Numbered from the stretch's first letter, positions 45,482 to 54,904 are shown. The stretch: DNA of 64,000 nucleotides from Phosphitispora fastidiosa (GCF_019008365.1 NZ_JAHHUL010000003.1:237433-301432), one strand, 5' to 3'. The notes: generated by a model not told the origin, from the sequence alone. A program made the numbers and translations.

Positions 45482-45499
45482 TGCCTCACCCCTCCCTTG

Positions 45500-45533
45500 T
45501 TTAGACGTTTAAATAATTAGATAAACATCTAAA
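45500..45533. promoter_or_regulatory. Probable SdpR operator
   Basis: Inverted arms TTTAGACGTTTA (45500-45511) and TAAACATCTAAA (45522-45533) differ at one position and are 10 bp apart, 19 bp upstream of sdpR. Confidence 0.65.
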
Positions 45534-45582
45534 TAACTTTAAATTAATGTTAGCACAGAGAGTGCCGCCTGTCAATAGAAAC

Positions 45583-45624
45583 CAGTAAGTGAATAAGCAG
45601 TAAGTGAATAAGCAGTAAGTGAAG
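45583..45624 (+). repeat. 15-bp tandem repeat
   Basis: cagtaagtgaataag occurs twice (45583-45597, 45598-45612) followed by a partial third copy. It lies in the AT-rich gap between sdpR and the cold-shock gene. Confidence 0.85.
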
Positions 45625-45793
45625 CAGAAGTTTTTTATTCAGAAAAACTTGCAATTTTTGCCACGATATGTTATTGTTAATTCACGTGTTAAAGGGTTGA
45701 AAACGCAAAACCATTTTTGGCCTCTACTCAGGGTTGGGCAAAAAGATTTTGAGTTTTAACTTTTTGATCAGTCTGTTTAAAGGAGGTTTTAAA

Positions 45794-45991
45794 ATGGAAG
45801 GTAAAGTAAAATGGTTTAATGCTGAAAAGGGTTTTGGTTTTATCGAGGCTGAAGAAGGCGGCGATGTGTTCGTTCATTTTTCAGCTATTCAGAGCGATGG
45901 GTTTAAGACTCTTGACGAAGGTCAGGAAGTATCATTTGACATCGTTGAAGGTAATCGCGGTCCTCAGGCCGCCAATGTCGTCCGCAAGTAG
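45794..45991 (+). CDS. csp: Cold-shock protein, CspA family
   Basis: 65 residues. The ATG at 45794 follows AAAGGAGGTTTTAAA. Both RNA-binding motifs are present, [11 protein letters not shown] (RNP1) and VFVHFSAI (RNP2). It is an RNA chaperone. A leader of about 100 nt containing pyrimidine-rich stretches precedes it, as in cold-regulated csp genes. Confidence 0.96.
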   Translation: MEGKVKWFNAEKGFGFIEAEEGGDVFVHFSAIQSDGFKTLDEGQEVSFDIVEGNRGPQAANVVRK

Positions 45992-46006
45992 TCAGGACAA
46001 ATATTC

Positions 46007-46038
46007 AAAGGGCATTTCCTTAGGGGAGTGTCCTTTTT
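46007..46038 (+). terminator. Intrinsic terminator after csp
   Basis: Arms AAAGGGCA / TGTCCTTT, with an inner TTCC / GGGGA pair, followed by a T-run. Confidence 0.75.
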
Positions 46039-46063
46039 GTGTATACCAGGAATACCACTATGC

Positions 46064-46093
46064 AAAGGTCCGGGGCTTTGTGCCTGGACCTTT
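46064..46093 (+). terminator. Second hairpin after csp
   Basis: AAAGGTCC-GGGGC / GCCT-GGACCTTT, about an 11-bp stem, with only a weak T-rich tail (TACATTTC). The 46094-46288 remainder of this gap shows no further feature. Confidence 0.45.
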
Positions 46094-46288
46094 ACATTTC
46101 TTCACATTTGCTTTGAATATGTTACGCCTCACAATTTTTCAAATGGAATGGAACTGTGGTTACAACAACATCAGTTTGAAATACCAGGATATTTTTGCAG
46201 CATTAGCCCGGTTTGGTTATGTAGAAACCTGTGCCACCTTCATTTTTTGTGTTTTTAGGTAAAAAATTTTTGGACATGACCGTAAGTA

Positions 46289-46344
46289 TTCACAAACTTT
46301 CACCTAGTGTTCACAATATGGACATAAACATTGCGTATACTAAG
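46289..46344 (+). promoter_or_regulatory. Promoter with TTCAC direct repeats, upstream of the exported protein
   Basis: TTCAC occurs three times at 10-11-bp spacing (from 46289). The last copy starts a 37-bp module (46308-46344) that ends at a TATACT -10 and closely matches the module at 47307-47343 upstream of the response regulator. Helically phased repeats next to a poor -35 suggest activation by an OmpR-type regulator. Confidence 0.65.
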
Positions 46345-46381
46345 TCCCGTAGACCAAAAAAATAATGGGAGGAGAAACACA

Positions 46382-47179
46382 ATGAAGTACAAGAAAACCT
46401 TAAAGAGAGGGTTAGCCGGGGTCGTAGTTGGCGGAATGCTTCTCTCAGGCGGGATGGCTTTTGCCGATGATACCGGTAGTACCAAGGAACAAACATCTAT
46501 AGGTGAACATTTTGCAGGAAAAATGATGCAAGGGAAGAAAGGTATTTTCCAGGGCAAACGCCTTTATATTGGGGACAGGCGGGAAGAGTTACAGGCAGTT
46601 CTGGAACAAATGGTAAAACAGGGGACAATTGACCAGGGCAAAGCAGATGAAATAACGGCATTTATTGAGAAGACAGATGCTGAAAGGCAGGCACAGTTTG
46701 AAGAAATAAAGAAACTCACTCCTGAAGAACGCAAGGCCCTATGGGAAGAACGCAAAAAAGATGATTCGGCAGTAAGACCTACAGTAAGACAGGACCTGTT
46801 CACACAGCTGGTTGAAAACAAAATAATCACTCAGGAACAGGCTGATGCCATCAGAACCGCCATGAAGGAAGCCGTAGTTGCAAAACAGCATCAGGATATG
46901 CAGGACGGTTTGAAGGCTATCGTGGAAAAGGGCGCTATAACACAGAAACAGGCCGACATGGTTGTTAACCGGTTTGATGAAATCCGGAAAAACCATGAGG
47001 CCCTGTTTGAGAAAACAAAGGACATGACCCCTGAAGAGCGCCGCGAATATTTGATTGATAACAAAGAGAAGATTAATCCATTAAATCAGCTGGTTACAGA
47101 TGGTGTTATCACCCAGGAACAGGCTGATGCTATCAGAGAGGTACTGCCGCGCGGCAAAGGTCACAGAGGCGGCCGGTAA
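46382..47179 (+). CDS. Exported helical-repeat protein (DUF2680-like repeats)
   Basis: 265 residues with a signal peptide ending near MAFAD. The mature part is highly charged and helical, with repeated units such as MVKQGTIDQGKADEI, LVENKIITQEQADAI, IVEKGAITQKQADMV and LVTDGVITQEQADAI, and two LTPEERKALW / MTPEERREYL segments. The repeats resemble DUF2680 (YckD). It has an internal GGAGGAGAAACACA ribosome site. Its promoter shares a module with the downstream two-component system, so it probably belongs to that regulon; a stress-sensing or chaperone role in the envelope is inference. Confidence 0.8.
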   Translation: MKYKKTLKRGLAGVVVGGMLLSGGMAFADDTGSTKEQTSIGEHFAGKMMQGKKGIFQGKRLYIGDRREELQAVLEQMVKQGTIDQGKADEITAFIEKTDAERQAQFEEIKKLTPEERKALWEERKKDDSAVRPTVRQDLFTQLVENKIITQEQADAIRTAMKEAVVAKQHQDMQDGLKAIVEKGAITQKQADMVVNRFDEIRKNHEALFEKTKDMTPEERREYLIDNKEKINPLNQLVTDGVITQEQADAIREVLPRGKGHRGGR

Positions 47180-47223
47180 CCGGAAAGTCTAAGGGCGGTT
47201 TTAGTTTGGCTGCAAAGCTGCAG

Positions 47224-47251
47224 GAGTGGCAGATATTTATATCTGTCACTC
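47224..47251 (+). terminator. Hairpin after the exported helical-repeat gene
   Basis: GAGTGGCAGATAT / ATATCTGTCACTC forms a 13-bp stem with one G-T pair and a two-base loop as drawn. No strong T-run follows, so this is a likely but unproven terminator. Confidence 0.5.
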
Positions 47252-47306
47252 TCATAATATATCGCCAAAATATGATGATAAATAATGTCCCTCCATCTTT
47301 AGGGTT

Positions 47307-47343
47307 TGTTCACAAAATGGACACAAATATAAGTTAAACTAAA
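47307..47343 (+). promoter_or_regulatory. Promoter module of the response-regulator operon
   Basis: TGTTCACAAAATGGACAC... with TAAACT as -10 matches the 37-bp module at 46308-46344 at most positions and with identical spacing, 35 bp upstream of the regulator start. Autoregulation is the simplest reading. Confidence 0.65.
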
Positions 47344-47377
47344 TTATTAAGATGAGTCTTCACCAGGAGTGGAAAAC

Positions 47378-48055
47378 ATGGGTGTTAGGAAAATACTGAT
47401 TGCTGATGATGAGGACAGGATGAGAAGGCTGGTCGGCGATTTTCTAAAAAAAGACGGGGCAGTAGTAATCGAAGCTGTAGATGGGATTCAGGCCCTGGAA
47501 CGCTTTAATGATAATCCTGACATCGATTTGGTTGTTCTGGATGTAATGATGCCCGGATATGACGGATGGACAGTTTGCCGGGAAATCAGGAGGCTGTCTC
47601 GCGTCCCAATCATTATGCTGACTGCAAGGGGTCAAGAGTCTGATGAACTGTTCGGATTTGACCTGGGAGCAGATGAGTATATTTCCAAACCTTTCAGTCT
47701 GAAGATACTGTCTGCCAGGGTAAATGCCCTGCTGCGCCGGGTGGAAGATGACGATAAGGATGTCAAGGAGTTTGACGGACTGGAGATTGACACGAAAGGA
47801 AGACGTGTATATATAGATGGGACAAAAGTAGAAATGAGTCCCAAAGAATTTGAGCTGCTGCTTTATATAACTGAAAATGCGGGGAGAGCCCTAAGCAGGG
47901 ACCAGATATTGAATGCAGTGTGGGATTACGACTATTATGGAGATGCCAGGACCGTTGATACTCATATCAAAAAGCTGCGGTTGAAATTGGGTCCGAAGAG
48001 CGATCTTATTCAAACAGTCAGGGGGTTGGGTTACAGATTTGAGGTGAAGAAATGA
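47378..48055 (+). CDS. OmpR/PhoB family response regulator
   Basis: 225 residues from ATG 47378, eight bases after CAGGAG. The receiver has ADDED, phosphoacceptor D55 (LVVLDVMMPG), MLTARG and YISKPF. The winged-helix effector domain covers about 128-222 (SPKEFELLLYITENAGRALSRDQILNAVWDYDY). It overlaps the sensor kinase gene by 4 nt (ATGA). The shared promoter module suggests that it controls its own operon and the exported protein upstream. Confidence 0.94.
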   Translation: MGVRKILIADDEDRMRRLVGDFLKKDGAVVIEAVDGIQALERFNDNPDIDLVVLDVMMPGYDGWTVCREIRRLSRVPIIMLTARGQESDELFGFDLGADEYISKPFSLKILSARVNALLRRVEDDDKDVKEFDGLEIDTKGRRVYIDGTKVEMSPKEFELLLYITENAGRALSRDQILNAVWDYDYYGDARTVDTHIKKLRLKLGPKSDLIQTVRGLGYRFEVKK

Positions 48056-49521
48056 AGGTATCGGTAAGGACCAGACTCTTTTTCAGCATAACCCTACTGA
48101 TCATATTTTTCGTGGCTGCTACACTTCTGTTGAACTCGCTGTTCCTGGGAAAATTTTATGTGTGGCAAAAGAGAGAAGCACTTCTGGAGAGTAGAGACAG
48201 GATTGTAGAAATATACCAGGGCGATCCCGGGAATATTTCCTTTGAACTGGAGAACCTGGAGCGGAATAAAGGCTTAAGCATTTATATTGTTGGGCCTGAT
48301 ATTTATGAATTTAAGTACAATTCGACAATAAGGATCTTTGATGCCGGCCACAGAAGAATCCTGGGAGAGCGACTGCCCCTGCCGCATCCTGTACAAAATG
48401 ACCTGCAGGGTCTGGCTGTGGGAGACTACTTCACAAATGTGGTTACCGACCCCAGGCTGGAAACGAAATTCCTGGTTTTGGCCTCCAAAATGGATAACAG
48501 GGAAATTTTAGTCCTCAGTACACCTATTGCAGCTATCAACGAAAGTGTTGTCATCGCCAACAGGTTCCTGCTGTTAACCGGCATTGTGACAGCGGTTCTG
48601 GGAGGGATTGCCGTCTATTTGTTTGCCGGGAGGTTTACGAAACCAATCCTGGACCTAAGTGATATTGCCCGGAGAATGTCGGTCCTTGACTTCAGCAGGA
48701 AGTATCCGGTTAATTCAGATGATGAAATAGGGCAGTTAGGCAGCAGTATAAACTCTCTTTCCGACCAGTTGGATAAGGCGATTTCCGAATTACAGAATGC
48801 CAATGATAAACTAACGGAAGATATTGAGCGGGAACGCATGATTGATAAGATGAGGAAGGATTTTATCTCCAGTGTGTCTCACGAACTAAAAACCCCGATA
48901 GCTTTAATTCAGGGCTATGCGGAAGGGCTTAAGCTTAATGTCAACGAGGATGAGGAAAACCGGGATTTCTACTGTGAGGTTATAATGGATGAAACCGGTA
49001 AAATGAATACCCTGGTGAAAGATCTGCTGGACTTATCCCAGATAGAGTCAGGATACTTTAAGCTGGAAAAAAGCGATTTTGATATTTCGCTGCTGGTAGA
49101 GCGTGTCCTGGAAAAACACCAGCCGGTACTGCAGGAGAAAGGTATTCATACAGAAGTTGACAAAAGCGGCAGTCTTACTGTAAACGGGGATAAGGTAAGA
49201 ATAGAACAGGTTTTGGTAAACTACCTTAATAATGCGATAAATCATGTTGATGATACAGGGATAATCAGGATTACCGCTGCGGGTTATGGCGATAAAGTGA
49301 GGGTAACGGTATTTAATTCCGGAAAAGGTATTCCGGAAGAAGCCCTTGATAAAGTCTGGAGCAGTTTTTATAAGGTTGATAAAGCCAGAACCCGTACTTA
49401 TGGCGGTACCGGTCTGGGGCTTTCTGTTGTCAAGGCAATTATGGAACTGCACAACAATGGTTTTGGTGTTACCAACAGAGATAACGGAGTCGAATTTTGG
49501 TTTGAAGTAGATACTGCTTGA
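48052..49521 (+). CDS. Membrane sensor histidine kinase
   Basis: 489 residues. Membrane helices at about 8-30 and 165-190 flank an extracytoplasmic sensor. HAMP (about 190-245) and a coiled segment lead to HisKA (SSVSHELKTPIALIQGYAEGLKLNV) and HATPase_c (LVNYLNNAINHV, NSGKGIP, GGTGLGLSVVKAI). It resembles kinases that control MacAB-like exporters in Firmicutes. A 21-bp duplication at 49503-49544 spans its stop codon. Confidence 0.93.
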   Translation: MKVSVRTRLFFSITLLIIFFVAATLLLNSLFLGKFYVWQKREALLESRDRIVEIYQGDPGNISFELENLERNKGLSIYIVGPDIYEFKYNSTIRIFDAGHRRILGERLPLPHPVQNDLQGLAVGDYFTNVVTDPRLETKFLVLASKMDNREILVLSTPIAAINESVVIANRFLLLTGIVTAVLGGIAVYLFAGRFTKPILDLSDIARRMSVLDFSRKYPVNSDDEIGQLGSSINSLSDQLDKAISELQNANDKLTEDIERERMIDKMRKDFISSVSHELKTPIALIQGYAEGLKLNVNEDEENRDFYCEVIMDETGKMNTLVKDLLDLSQIESGYFKLEKSDFDISLLVERVLEKHQPVLQEKGIHTEVDKSGSLTVNGDKVRIEQVLVNYLNNAINHVDDTGIIRITAAGYGDKVRVTVFNSGKGIPEEALDKVWSSFYKVDKARTRTYGGTGLGLSVVKAIMELHNNGFGVTNRDNGVEFWFEVDTA

Positions 49522-49544
49522 CATGAAGCGGATACTGCTTGACA
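49503..49544 (+). repeat. 21-bp tandem duplication at the kinase stop codon
   Basis: A 21-bp unit (TGAAGTAGATACTGCTTGAC plus A) at 49503-49523 is repeated with two changes at 49524-49544. The first copy encodes the kinase's last residues and stop; the second is non-coding. Confidence 0.85.
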
Positions 49545-49585
49545 GGGCATCATGAAATCCTATGTTTGGGGAGGAGAGTTACACA

Positions 49586-51385
49586 GTGTTGGTTAAAATT
49601 TTGAATTTGATTAAGGGCAAGTGGAAATTGGCAGTTGGGATCAGTTGTGGTATTGTTTTGGCAGGATACCTGGGGACACGTTTTTTTGGCAGCGAAGAAA
49701 CCGCTGCTGTTCAAGCAGCAACTATACCGGTGCAAAAAGGGGCTATAGAAGTTACGGTATCCGGGACCGGTTCCATAAAGCCTACCCGGTCCGCTAAGGT
49801 TACCCCAAATGTAAGCGGCACCATTACCGGTATCAATTTTAAAAATGGGCAGCAGGTGAAAAAGGGTGATTTGTTATTTGAATTGAACAATGACGGCCTC
49901 CGGACTGATTTAAGGAAGTCTGAGCTGGATTTGAAGCAGACTGAGCTCGATTACAGCTCCAGTATTGGTGACAGCAGGGAGCAGAATGTCGCTGCGCCTA
50001 TCAGTGGTCAGGTTACCGCTATTGAGATGGAAAAAGGCCAGGATGTGCAGAAGGGCTCAGTAATTATCGTGATCACAGATACCTCTAAACTCATTTATAA
50101 GGTTCCGGTAAACAGCGCCCAGCTAAACAATATAAAACGGGGCCAGAAAGTTGATGTGACGATTCCGGCCTTAATGTGGACCCTTGAGGGCAGGGTGCAG
50201 GAAGTTGACTACGGGGGAACCGCAGGCACCGATGGTTCAAAGCTTTATGACATCACGATAGAGGTAAATAACCCGGGAACACTGGCCCCGGGGCTGGAAG
50301 CCCAGGCGGTGATTTATACCGGTAACGGACAGGAGTCCGGCTATCAAATGGGGGTAATTGAATGGGCGGAGACTGCTTCTGTGAGAGCAGGGGTCTCAGG
50401 GACGGTTCAGGAGCTCTATGTTGATGAAAAGGAATATGTGAAAAAGGGACAGAAGCTATCTTACATAAGCAGTGAGAGTACAGATAAACAGGTCACTTCG
50501 CAGCAGATCAGGCTTGAACAGGCCAGACTCAATCTGGAGACCCTGAGAACCAAGCTGGCAGACTGTAAGGTATATGCCTCTATTGACGGCGTAGCCGACC
50601 TGGGTTTGGCACAGTTTGATTCGGAAGGGACCGGCAGCAGTTCCAACAGTTCATCTGGTTCGGGAACAATAGGTCAGGATTACTGGCAGGTGGGTGATGA
50701 GGTTTCCCCCGGTCAGATTCTGGCAGACATCACCGGCGCCGGGATGACGGTAACTGTTCCGGTGGATGAAGTGGACATCAGTAAGGTAGAGGTGGGGCAG
50801 GCGGCGACGGTAACTGCCGATGCTCTTCCTGATAAGAGTTTTCAGGGTACTGTGGCCGAAATTGCCACCAAGGGGACAGAGCAAAACGGGGTGGCCAGTT
50901 TTGATGTAACCGTAAGCATCGATCAACCCACTGGGCTCAAGGAGAATATGACGGCAAATGTCGAAATCCTGGTTGCCGCCAAGGAGGGAGTACTCCTGCT
51001 GCCTATTGAGGCTGTTCAGGAGAGACAAGGTCGAAAGTTTGTGATTATGGCCGGTGATGGGAATGACGGACAAGGTGCGGGAACCGCCAGGGATTCAGGT
51101 GCAGGAACCGGTATGAATTCAGGTGCAGGAACCGGTATGAATTCAGGTGGAGATGGAGCTGGTGGCAAGGCGGCAGGCGGAAACCAACAGGGCAGTATGA
51201 AGCCGGTGGAAACTGGATTATATAATGAAACTATGATAGAGATCACCTCAGGCCTTCAGGAGGGAGACATCGTGACCATTCCTAATGTAGCCAGAAGTAC
51301 CAATGCAGACGGGACCAGGAGTATGTTCGGCGGGGGCATGATGGGTGGAGGCGGCAGCAGGCCAGCCCAGGTTATCGTACATTGA
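49586..51385 (+). CDS. MacA-like efflux adaptor (HlyD family) with two lipoyl-like modules
   Basis: 599 residues if begun at GTG 49586 after GGGGAGGAGAG. One N-terminal membrane helix (about 8-28) is followed by two biotinyl-lipoyl-like modules, VSGTITGINFKNGQQVKKGDLLFEL (near 80) and VSGTVQELYVDEKEYVKKGQKLSYI (near 275). A beta-barrel region is followed by a Gly/Asn/Ser-rich tail with a tandem 8-residue repeat (GAGTGMNS, DNA about 51100-51150). Adaptors of this type link a MacB-type exporter to the cell envelope. Having two full lipoyl modules in one chain is less common. Confidence 0.88.
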   Translation: MLVKILNLIKGKWKLAVGISCGIVLAGYLGTRFFGSEETAAVQAATIPVQKGAIEVTVSGTGSIKPTRSAKVTPNVSGTITGINFKNGQQVKKGDLLFELNNDGLRTDLRKSELDLKQTELDYSSSIGDSREQNVAAPISGQVTAIEMEKGQDVQKGSVIIVITDTSKLIYKVPVNSAQLNNIKRGQKVDVTIPALMWTLEGRVQEVDYGGTAGTDGSKLYDITIEVNNPGTLAPGLEAQAVIYTGNGQESGYQMGVIEWAETASVRAGVSGTVQELYVDEKEYVKKGQKLSYISSESTDKQVTSQQIRLEQARLNLETLRTKLADCKVYASIDGVADLGLAQFDSEGTGSSSNSSSGSGTIGQDYWQVGDEVSPGQILADITGAGMTVTVPVDEVDISKVEVGQAATVTADALPDKSFQGTVAEIATKGTEQNGVASFDVTVSIDQPTGLKENMTANVEILVAAKEGVLLLPIEAVQERQGRKFVIMAGDGNDGQGAGTARDSGAGTGMNSGAGTGMNSGGDGAGGKAAGGNQQGSMKPVETGLYNETMIEITSGLQEGDIVTIPNVARSTNADGTRSMFGGGMMGGGGSRPAQVIVH

Positions 51386-51442
51386 CGGTTGACGGCGCTG
51401 ATAAAGTGAGCCACAAGATTGTGTGTGAAAGGATGAGAGATA

Positions 51443-52120
51443 ATGATTAAACTTGTGGATATAAGTAAGTTTTACCACACCGGCTCGGTAACCCTGGCTG
51501 CCCTTGACAAAGTTAACCTGGAGATAAAAAATGGTGAAATAATAGCAATAATCGGGCCTTCCGGTTCCGGGAAATCGACCTTGATGAATATGATCGGCTG
51601 CCTGGATGTGCCGTCTCAGGGCCAGTATCTGCTTGATGAAAAGGAAGTCAGTAAATTAAAGGAAGATGATTTATCTGAAATCCGGAATAAAAAAATCGGT
51701 TTTATCTTCCAGAGTTTTAACCTGCTGCCGAAGCTGACAGCGCTGGAAAATGTGGAACTGCCTCTGATTTACCGGGGCATGAGTACTGCAGAACGCAGGC
51801 AGAGTTCGGTGGAGGCATTAGATTTGGTTGGCCTGTCTGACCGGATGCACCATAAACCAACAGAACTTTCGGGCGGGCAGCAGCAGAGGGTTGCCATCGC
51901 CCGGGCTCTGGCCGGGAATCCGCCGGTTATCCTTGCCGATGAACCGACAGGGAACCTGGATTCCCGCTCCGGAGTTGAGGTTATGGAAATAATCGGGGAT
52001 TTGAATAAAAAAGGGAAAACAGTAATCATAATAACCCATGATATGGAAATCGCCCGGCAGGCCCGGAGAATAATCAGAATCCAGGATGGCCGTATTGTTA
52101 ATGATGAGGAGGTTGCCTGA
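51443..52120 (+). CDS. MacB/LolD-like ABC exporter ATPase
   Basis: 225 residues. Walker [10 protein letters not shown] (about 38-46), the [18 protein letters not shown]-loop region, signature [16 protein letters not shown], Walker [13 protein letters not shown] and the H-loop IITHD are all normal. This subfamily powers type VII (mechanotransmission) ABC exporters. It overlaps the permease gene by 1 nt (TGATG). Confidence 0.94.
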   Translation: MIKLVDISKFYHTGSVTLAALDKVNLEIKNGEIIAIIGPSGSGKSTLMNMIGCLDVPSQGQYLLDEKEVSKLKEDDLSEIRNKKIGFIFQSFNLLPKLTALENVELPLIYRGMSTAERRQSSVEALDLVGLSDRMHHKPTELSGGQQQRVAIARALAGNPPVILADEPTGNLDSRSGVEVMEIIGDLNKKGKTVIIITHDMEIARQARRIIRIQDGRIVNDEEVA

Positions 52121-53289
52121 TGGGAGTCTGGCAGATTATTAAACTGGCCATAGCGGGAATAAGGGCCAATAAAATGCGGTCATTTCTAACTATGCTGGGA
52201 GTTATTATCGGTGTTGCTGCGGTGATTGTCCTGGTTTCCATTGGTGAAGGGGCCACCAAGTCGGTAACTGCCAGGATAGAGGGGATGGGTTCCAATTTAA
52301 TCAGTGTCACCATCCGGGGTAACGAATCCTCGGCAGCTCTTACTTATGAGGAGGTCCAAAAATGGAAGGAACGGGCCGGTATTCAGGGGCTCGCACCTAC
52401 AATTAATGGCAATGTGTCAGTCAAGTATGGCAGTAATAAATTTGACACCAGCCTTGAAGGCGTTAACGAAGAATACCAGGAAGTGCGCAACCATAGAGTA
52501 CAGGCAGGGCGGTTTATTCTGCCCATGGACGTAAGCTTGCGGCAGAAGGTGGTTTTACTTGGAACAGAGGTCGCGGCAGAATTGTTTGGCGGCATGAATC
52601 CGGTTGGGGAGACGATAAAAATAAACGGTACCAATTTTAAGGTTGTCGGACTATTGGAGGAGAAAGGGTCCGAATCCATGGGCTCCAATGATGACAAGGT
52701 GCTGATTCCGCTGACGACTGCAGAACGCCTGCTTAACAGTAAAGGCATTCGTTCAGTCTATGTTCAGGCCGAATCCCCGGAAATGGTTGACCCGGTGGTA
52801 ACCCAGATTGACAATATTTTATTCCGGAAAACCAATGACGCTGAGTCTTATCGGGTCTTTAACCAGGCCGAAATGCTGTCAACTGTTACTGAGGTAACCG
52901 GGACCCTGACGGCAATGCTCGGCGGTATTGCGGCAATCTCACTGTTGGTTGGCGGTATCGGGATTATGAATATTATGTTGGTATCTGTTACCGAACGGAC
53001 CAGGGAAATCGGGATTCGCAAGGCTATTGGCGCTAAAAGGAAGGACATCCTGCGCCAGTTTCTTATTGAGGCCTTGGTGGTCAGCAGCTCGGGGGGGATT
53101 ATCGGGATTATCCTGGGAATCGGCGGGGCAGCTATGTTAGGTTCCGTAATGTCCATGGAGACAAGTGTTTCCTTTAAGATTATGGCCTTGGCTTTCGGTT
53201 TTTCCCTTTTTATTGGGGTGGTTTTTGGCATGTATCCTGCCAACAAGGCAGCCAAACTGAATCCTATAGAGGCCCTGAGGTTTGAGTAG
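52120..53289 (+). CDS. MacB-like ABC exporter permease with FtsX domain
   Basis: 389 residues. The N-terminal helix and the [28 protein letters not shown] motif are typical of MacB. A large extracytoplasmic MacB_PCD domain (about 45-240) follows, then three C-terminal helices of the FtsX domain with [23 protein letters not shown] and the closing [10 protein letters not shown]. It probably exports a peptide, antibiotic or lipid; the substrate is unknown. With the adaptor and two-component genes it forms a single likely operon. Confidence 0.93.
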   Translation: MGVWQIIKLAIAGIRANKMRSFLTMLGVIIGVAAVIVLVSIGEGATKSVTARIEGMGSNLISVTIRGNESSAALTYEEVQKWKERAGIQGLAPTINGNVSVKYGSNKFDTSLEGVNEEYQEVRNHRVQAGRFILPMDVSLRQKVVLLGTEVAAELFGGMNPVGETIKINGTNFKVVGLLEEKGSESMGSNDDKVLIPLTTAERLLNSKGIRSVYVQAESPEMVDPVVTQIDNILFRKTNDAESYRVFNQAEMLSTVTEVTGTLTAMLGGIAAISLLVGGIGIMNIMLVSVTERTREIGIRKAIGAKRKDILRQFLIEALVVSSSGGIIGIILGIGGAAMLGSVMSMETSVSFKIMALAFGFSLFIGVVFGMYPANKAAKLNPIEALRFE

Positions 53290-53341
53290 GGTTATAGCAG
53301 GGGAGCAAGGGGAATTTAGAAATGGGAAGTCGGTTTTTATT

Positions 53342-53377
53342 AAAGTTCGCATTGATTCAAGTGCGGGCTTTTTTTGT
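53342..53377 (+). terminator. Intrinsic terminator after the MacAB-like operon
   Basis: AAAGTTCGCA / TGCGGGCTTT stem (two G-T pairs) followed by TTTTTGTT. Confidence 0.75.
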
Positions 53378-53431
53378 TAAGTTAAGAATGATTTCTCATT
53401 CGTGGAAGGAATTGGGAGGGATGTCGAAGAA

Positions 53432-53452
53432 TGTATATATTCACAATATACA
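53432..53452. promoter_or_regulatory. Palindrome upstream of the WYL regulator
   Basis: Perfect arms TGTATAT / ATATACA with a 7-bp centre, 26 bp before the WYL gene. Candidate autoregulatory operator. Confidence 0.45.
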
Positions 53453-53478
53453 CCTAATGCCTTAATGGGGGTGAAAAC

Positions 53479-54486
53479 ATGTCGTTAATAAATCCGGAGT
53501 ATCGCACCGGCGTTGGAAGAAATGCTTTCGCTAGAATTCAGTATATCCATGCGGCCATAAAAGCCCGCAAGTATCCCAATGTAAATCGGCTGGCAGAACA
53601 ATTTGAGGTGAGTACCAGGGCTGTGGAACGTGATCTGGAAATGATGCGTGATTTAATGGGGGCCCCTATAGTCTACTCATATAGTCAAAAGGGGTATTAC
53701 TATGCCGATGAAAACTTTAGCATACCCAAAATCAGGATGACAGAAGGGGAATTAGCTGCAGTGTTTCTTGGGGAAAGACTGTTAACTAAATATCAAGGGC
53801 ATCCCTATGAAAAAGAGATAAAGTCAGCTTATACAAAAATTCAGGCTCTGTTTCCGGAAAGTGCGGTACTTGATTATGATGAGATTGAGCGGACAGTTAC
53901 TTTCGCTGTGGAGGATGCCCGGGGAGATGGACAGATACTACTGGGGCATTATCAAATCATTCAGGGGGCCATCGGATCTAACAGGACTGTGTTTGCAGAC
54001 TATTACAGTCTTAGTTCAGACAGCCGTAGTGAGCGCCATATTGACCCTTATCATCTGCGGTTCCAGGATGGGGCCTGGTACTGCATCGGTTTTTGTCACA
54101 TGAGGAAAGAAATCCGGATGTTTGCACTTGATAGATTTTATGAGTTGAAATTAACAGAGCGGAGTTTTAAAAGAGACAAGAATTTCAATATCGAGGAATA
54201 TCTTGCTTACAGCCTTAACCTTGAGCGGGGCAGCGAACCCAGGGAAGTAACCATAGCTTTTGACAGGTATGCAGCCCGGTGGGTCAGGGAACGACGCTGG
54301 CATGAAAGCCAGAGGCTAGATGAACAGCCGGATGGTTCCGTAATCTTAGGCTTGACTGTAAGCGGTCTAAATGAAGTTAAGCGGTGGGTTATGAGTTTTG
54401 GCAGTCATGCTGAAGTATTGGCTCCTGCTGAATTAAGACAGGAAATCATGGAAGAGATTGCGGCGATGTTGGGAAATTATAGTTGA
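53479..54486 (+). CDS. WYL-domain transcriptional regulator
   Basis: 335 residues. An N-terminal helix-turn-helix (about 15-70: YPNVNRLAEQFEVSTRAVERDLEMMRDLMGAPI) is followed by the WYL domain (about 150-230, with YHLRFQDGAWYCIGFCHMRKEIRMFALDRFYELKLTERSF) and a WCX-like C-terminal part. WYL regulators often control CRISPR or DNA-damage genes and bind a ligand or nucleic acid through WYL. It is 1.5 kb upstream of the type II-C locus, separated by three small genes. GGGGGTGAAAAC precedes the ATG. Confidence 0.9.
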   Translation: MSLINPEYRTGVGRNAFARIQYIHAAIKARKYPNVNRLAEQFEVSTRAVERDLEMMRDLMGAPIVYSYSQKGYYYADENFSIPKIRMTEGELAAVFLGERLLTKYQGHPYEKEIKSAYTKIQALFPESAVLDYDEIERTVTFAVEDARGDGQILLGHYQIIQGAIGSNRTVFADYYSLSSDSRSERHIDPYHLRFQDGAWYCIGFCHMRKEIRMFALDRFYELKLTERSFKRDKNFNIEEYLAYSLNLERGSEPREVTIAFDRYAARWVRERRWHESQRLDEQPDGSVILGLTVSGLNEVKRWVMSFGSHAEVLAPAELRQEIMEEIAAMLGNYS

Positions 54487-54535
54487 AATTATGGACCGAA
54501 AATACGTACGCGACGGTATTTGGCGGAGTGGGGGT

Positions 54536-54904
54536 TTATAATTGAGGTAAAATGATATTGGCGGAGCATTCCAGTTTTGCGATACGGTCTTTGAGAACTG
54601 CGATTTCATATTTAATTAAAGTGCATTGTTTTGAATTAAATTCTGTGTCTGAACTTATTAATAAAGGAGCAGCCTGATTCTCCAAACCGTCAATCTTTAG
54701 CGCTATTTCTGTGATAAGCCTTTTGATGACTTCAATGGCTTCATTATAGCTACGAATACCTGTCTTGAATTCTGATATGCATTGATTTAACCGGTTATGT
54801 TCATTATCAAATCCATCAATAAGATTAGAAAATTTTACGTATTGCGGTTTCAGAGATTCCCGCATTAAGTCTCCAAGTTTTCTAATGTCATTTGAATCTG
54901 ACAT
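54536..54904 (-). CDS. Hypothetical coiled-coil protein
   Basis: 122 residues with TAGGAGGTATGAAGC before the ATG. Predicted to be mostly helical with heptad-like Leu/Ile spacing (FSNLIDGFDNEHNRLNQCISEFKTG; LIKYEIAVLKDRIAKLE). No signal peptide or membrane helix. I do not recognise the family. It lies between the WYL regulator and the type II-C locus, but nothing in the sequence ties it to CRISPR function. Confidence 0.6.
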   Translation of the reverse strand: MSDSNDIRKLGDLMRESLKPQYVKFSNLIDGFDNEHNRLNQCISEFKTGIRSYNEAIEVIKRLITEIALKIDGLENQAAPLLISSDTEFNSKQCTLIKYEIAVLKDRIAKLECSANIILPQL

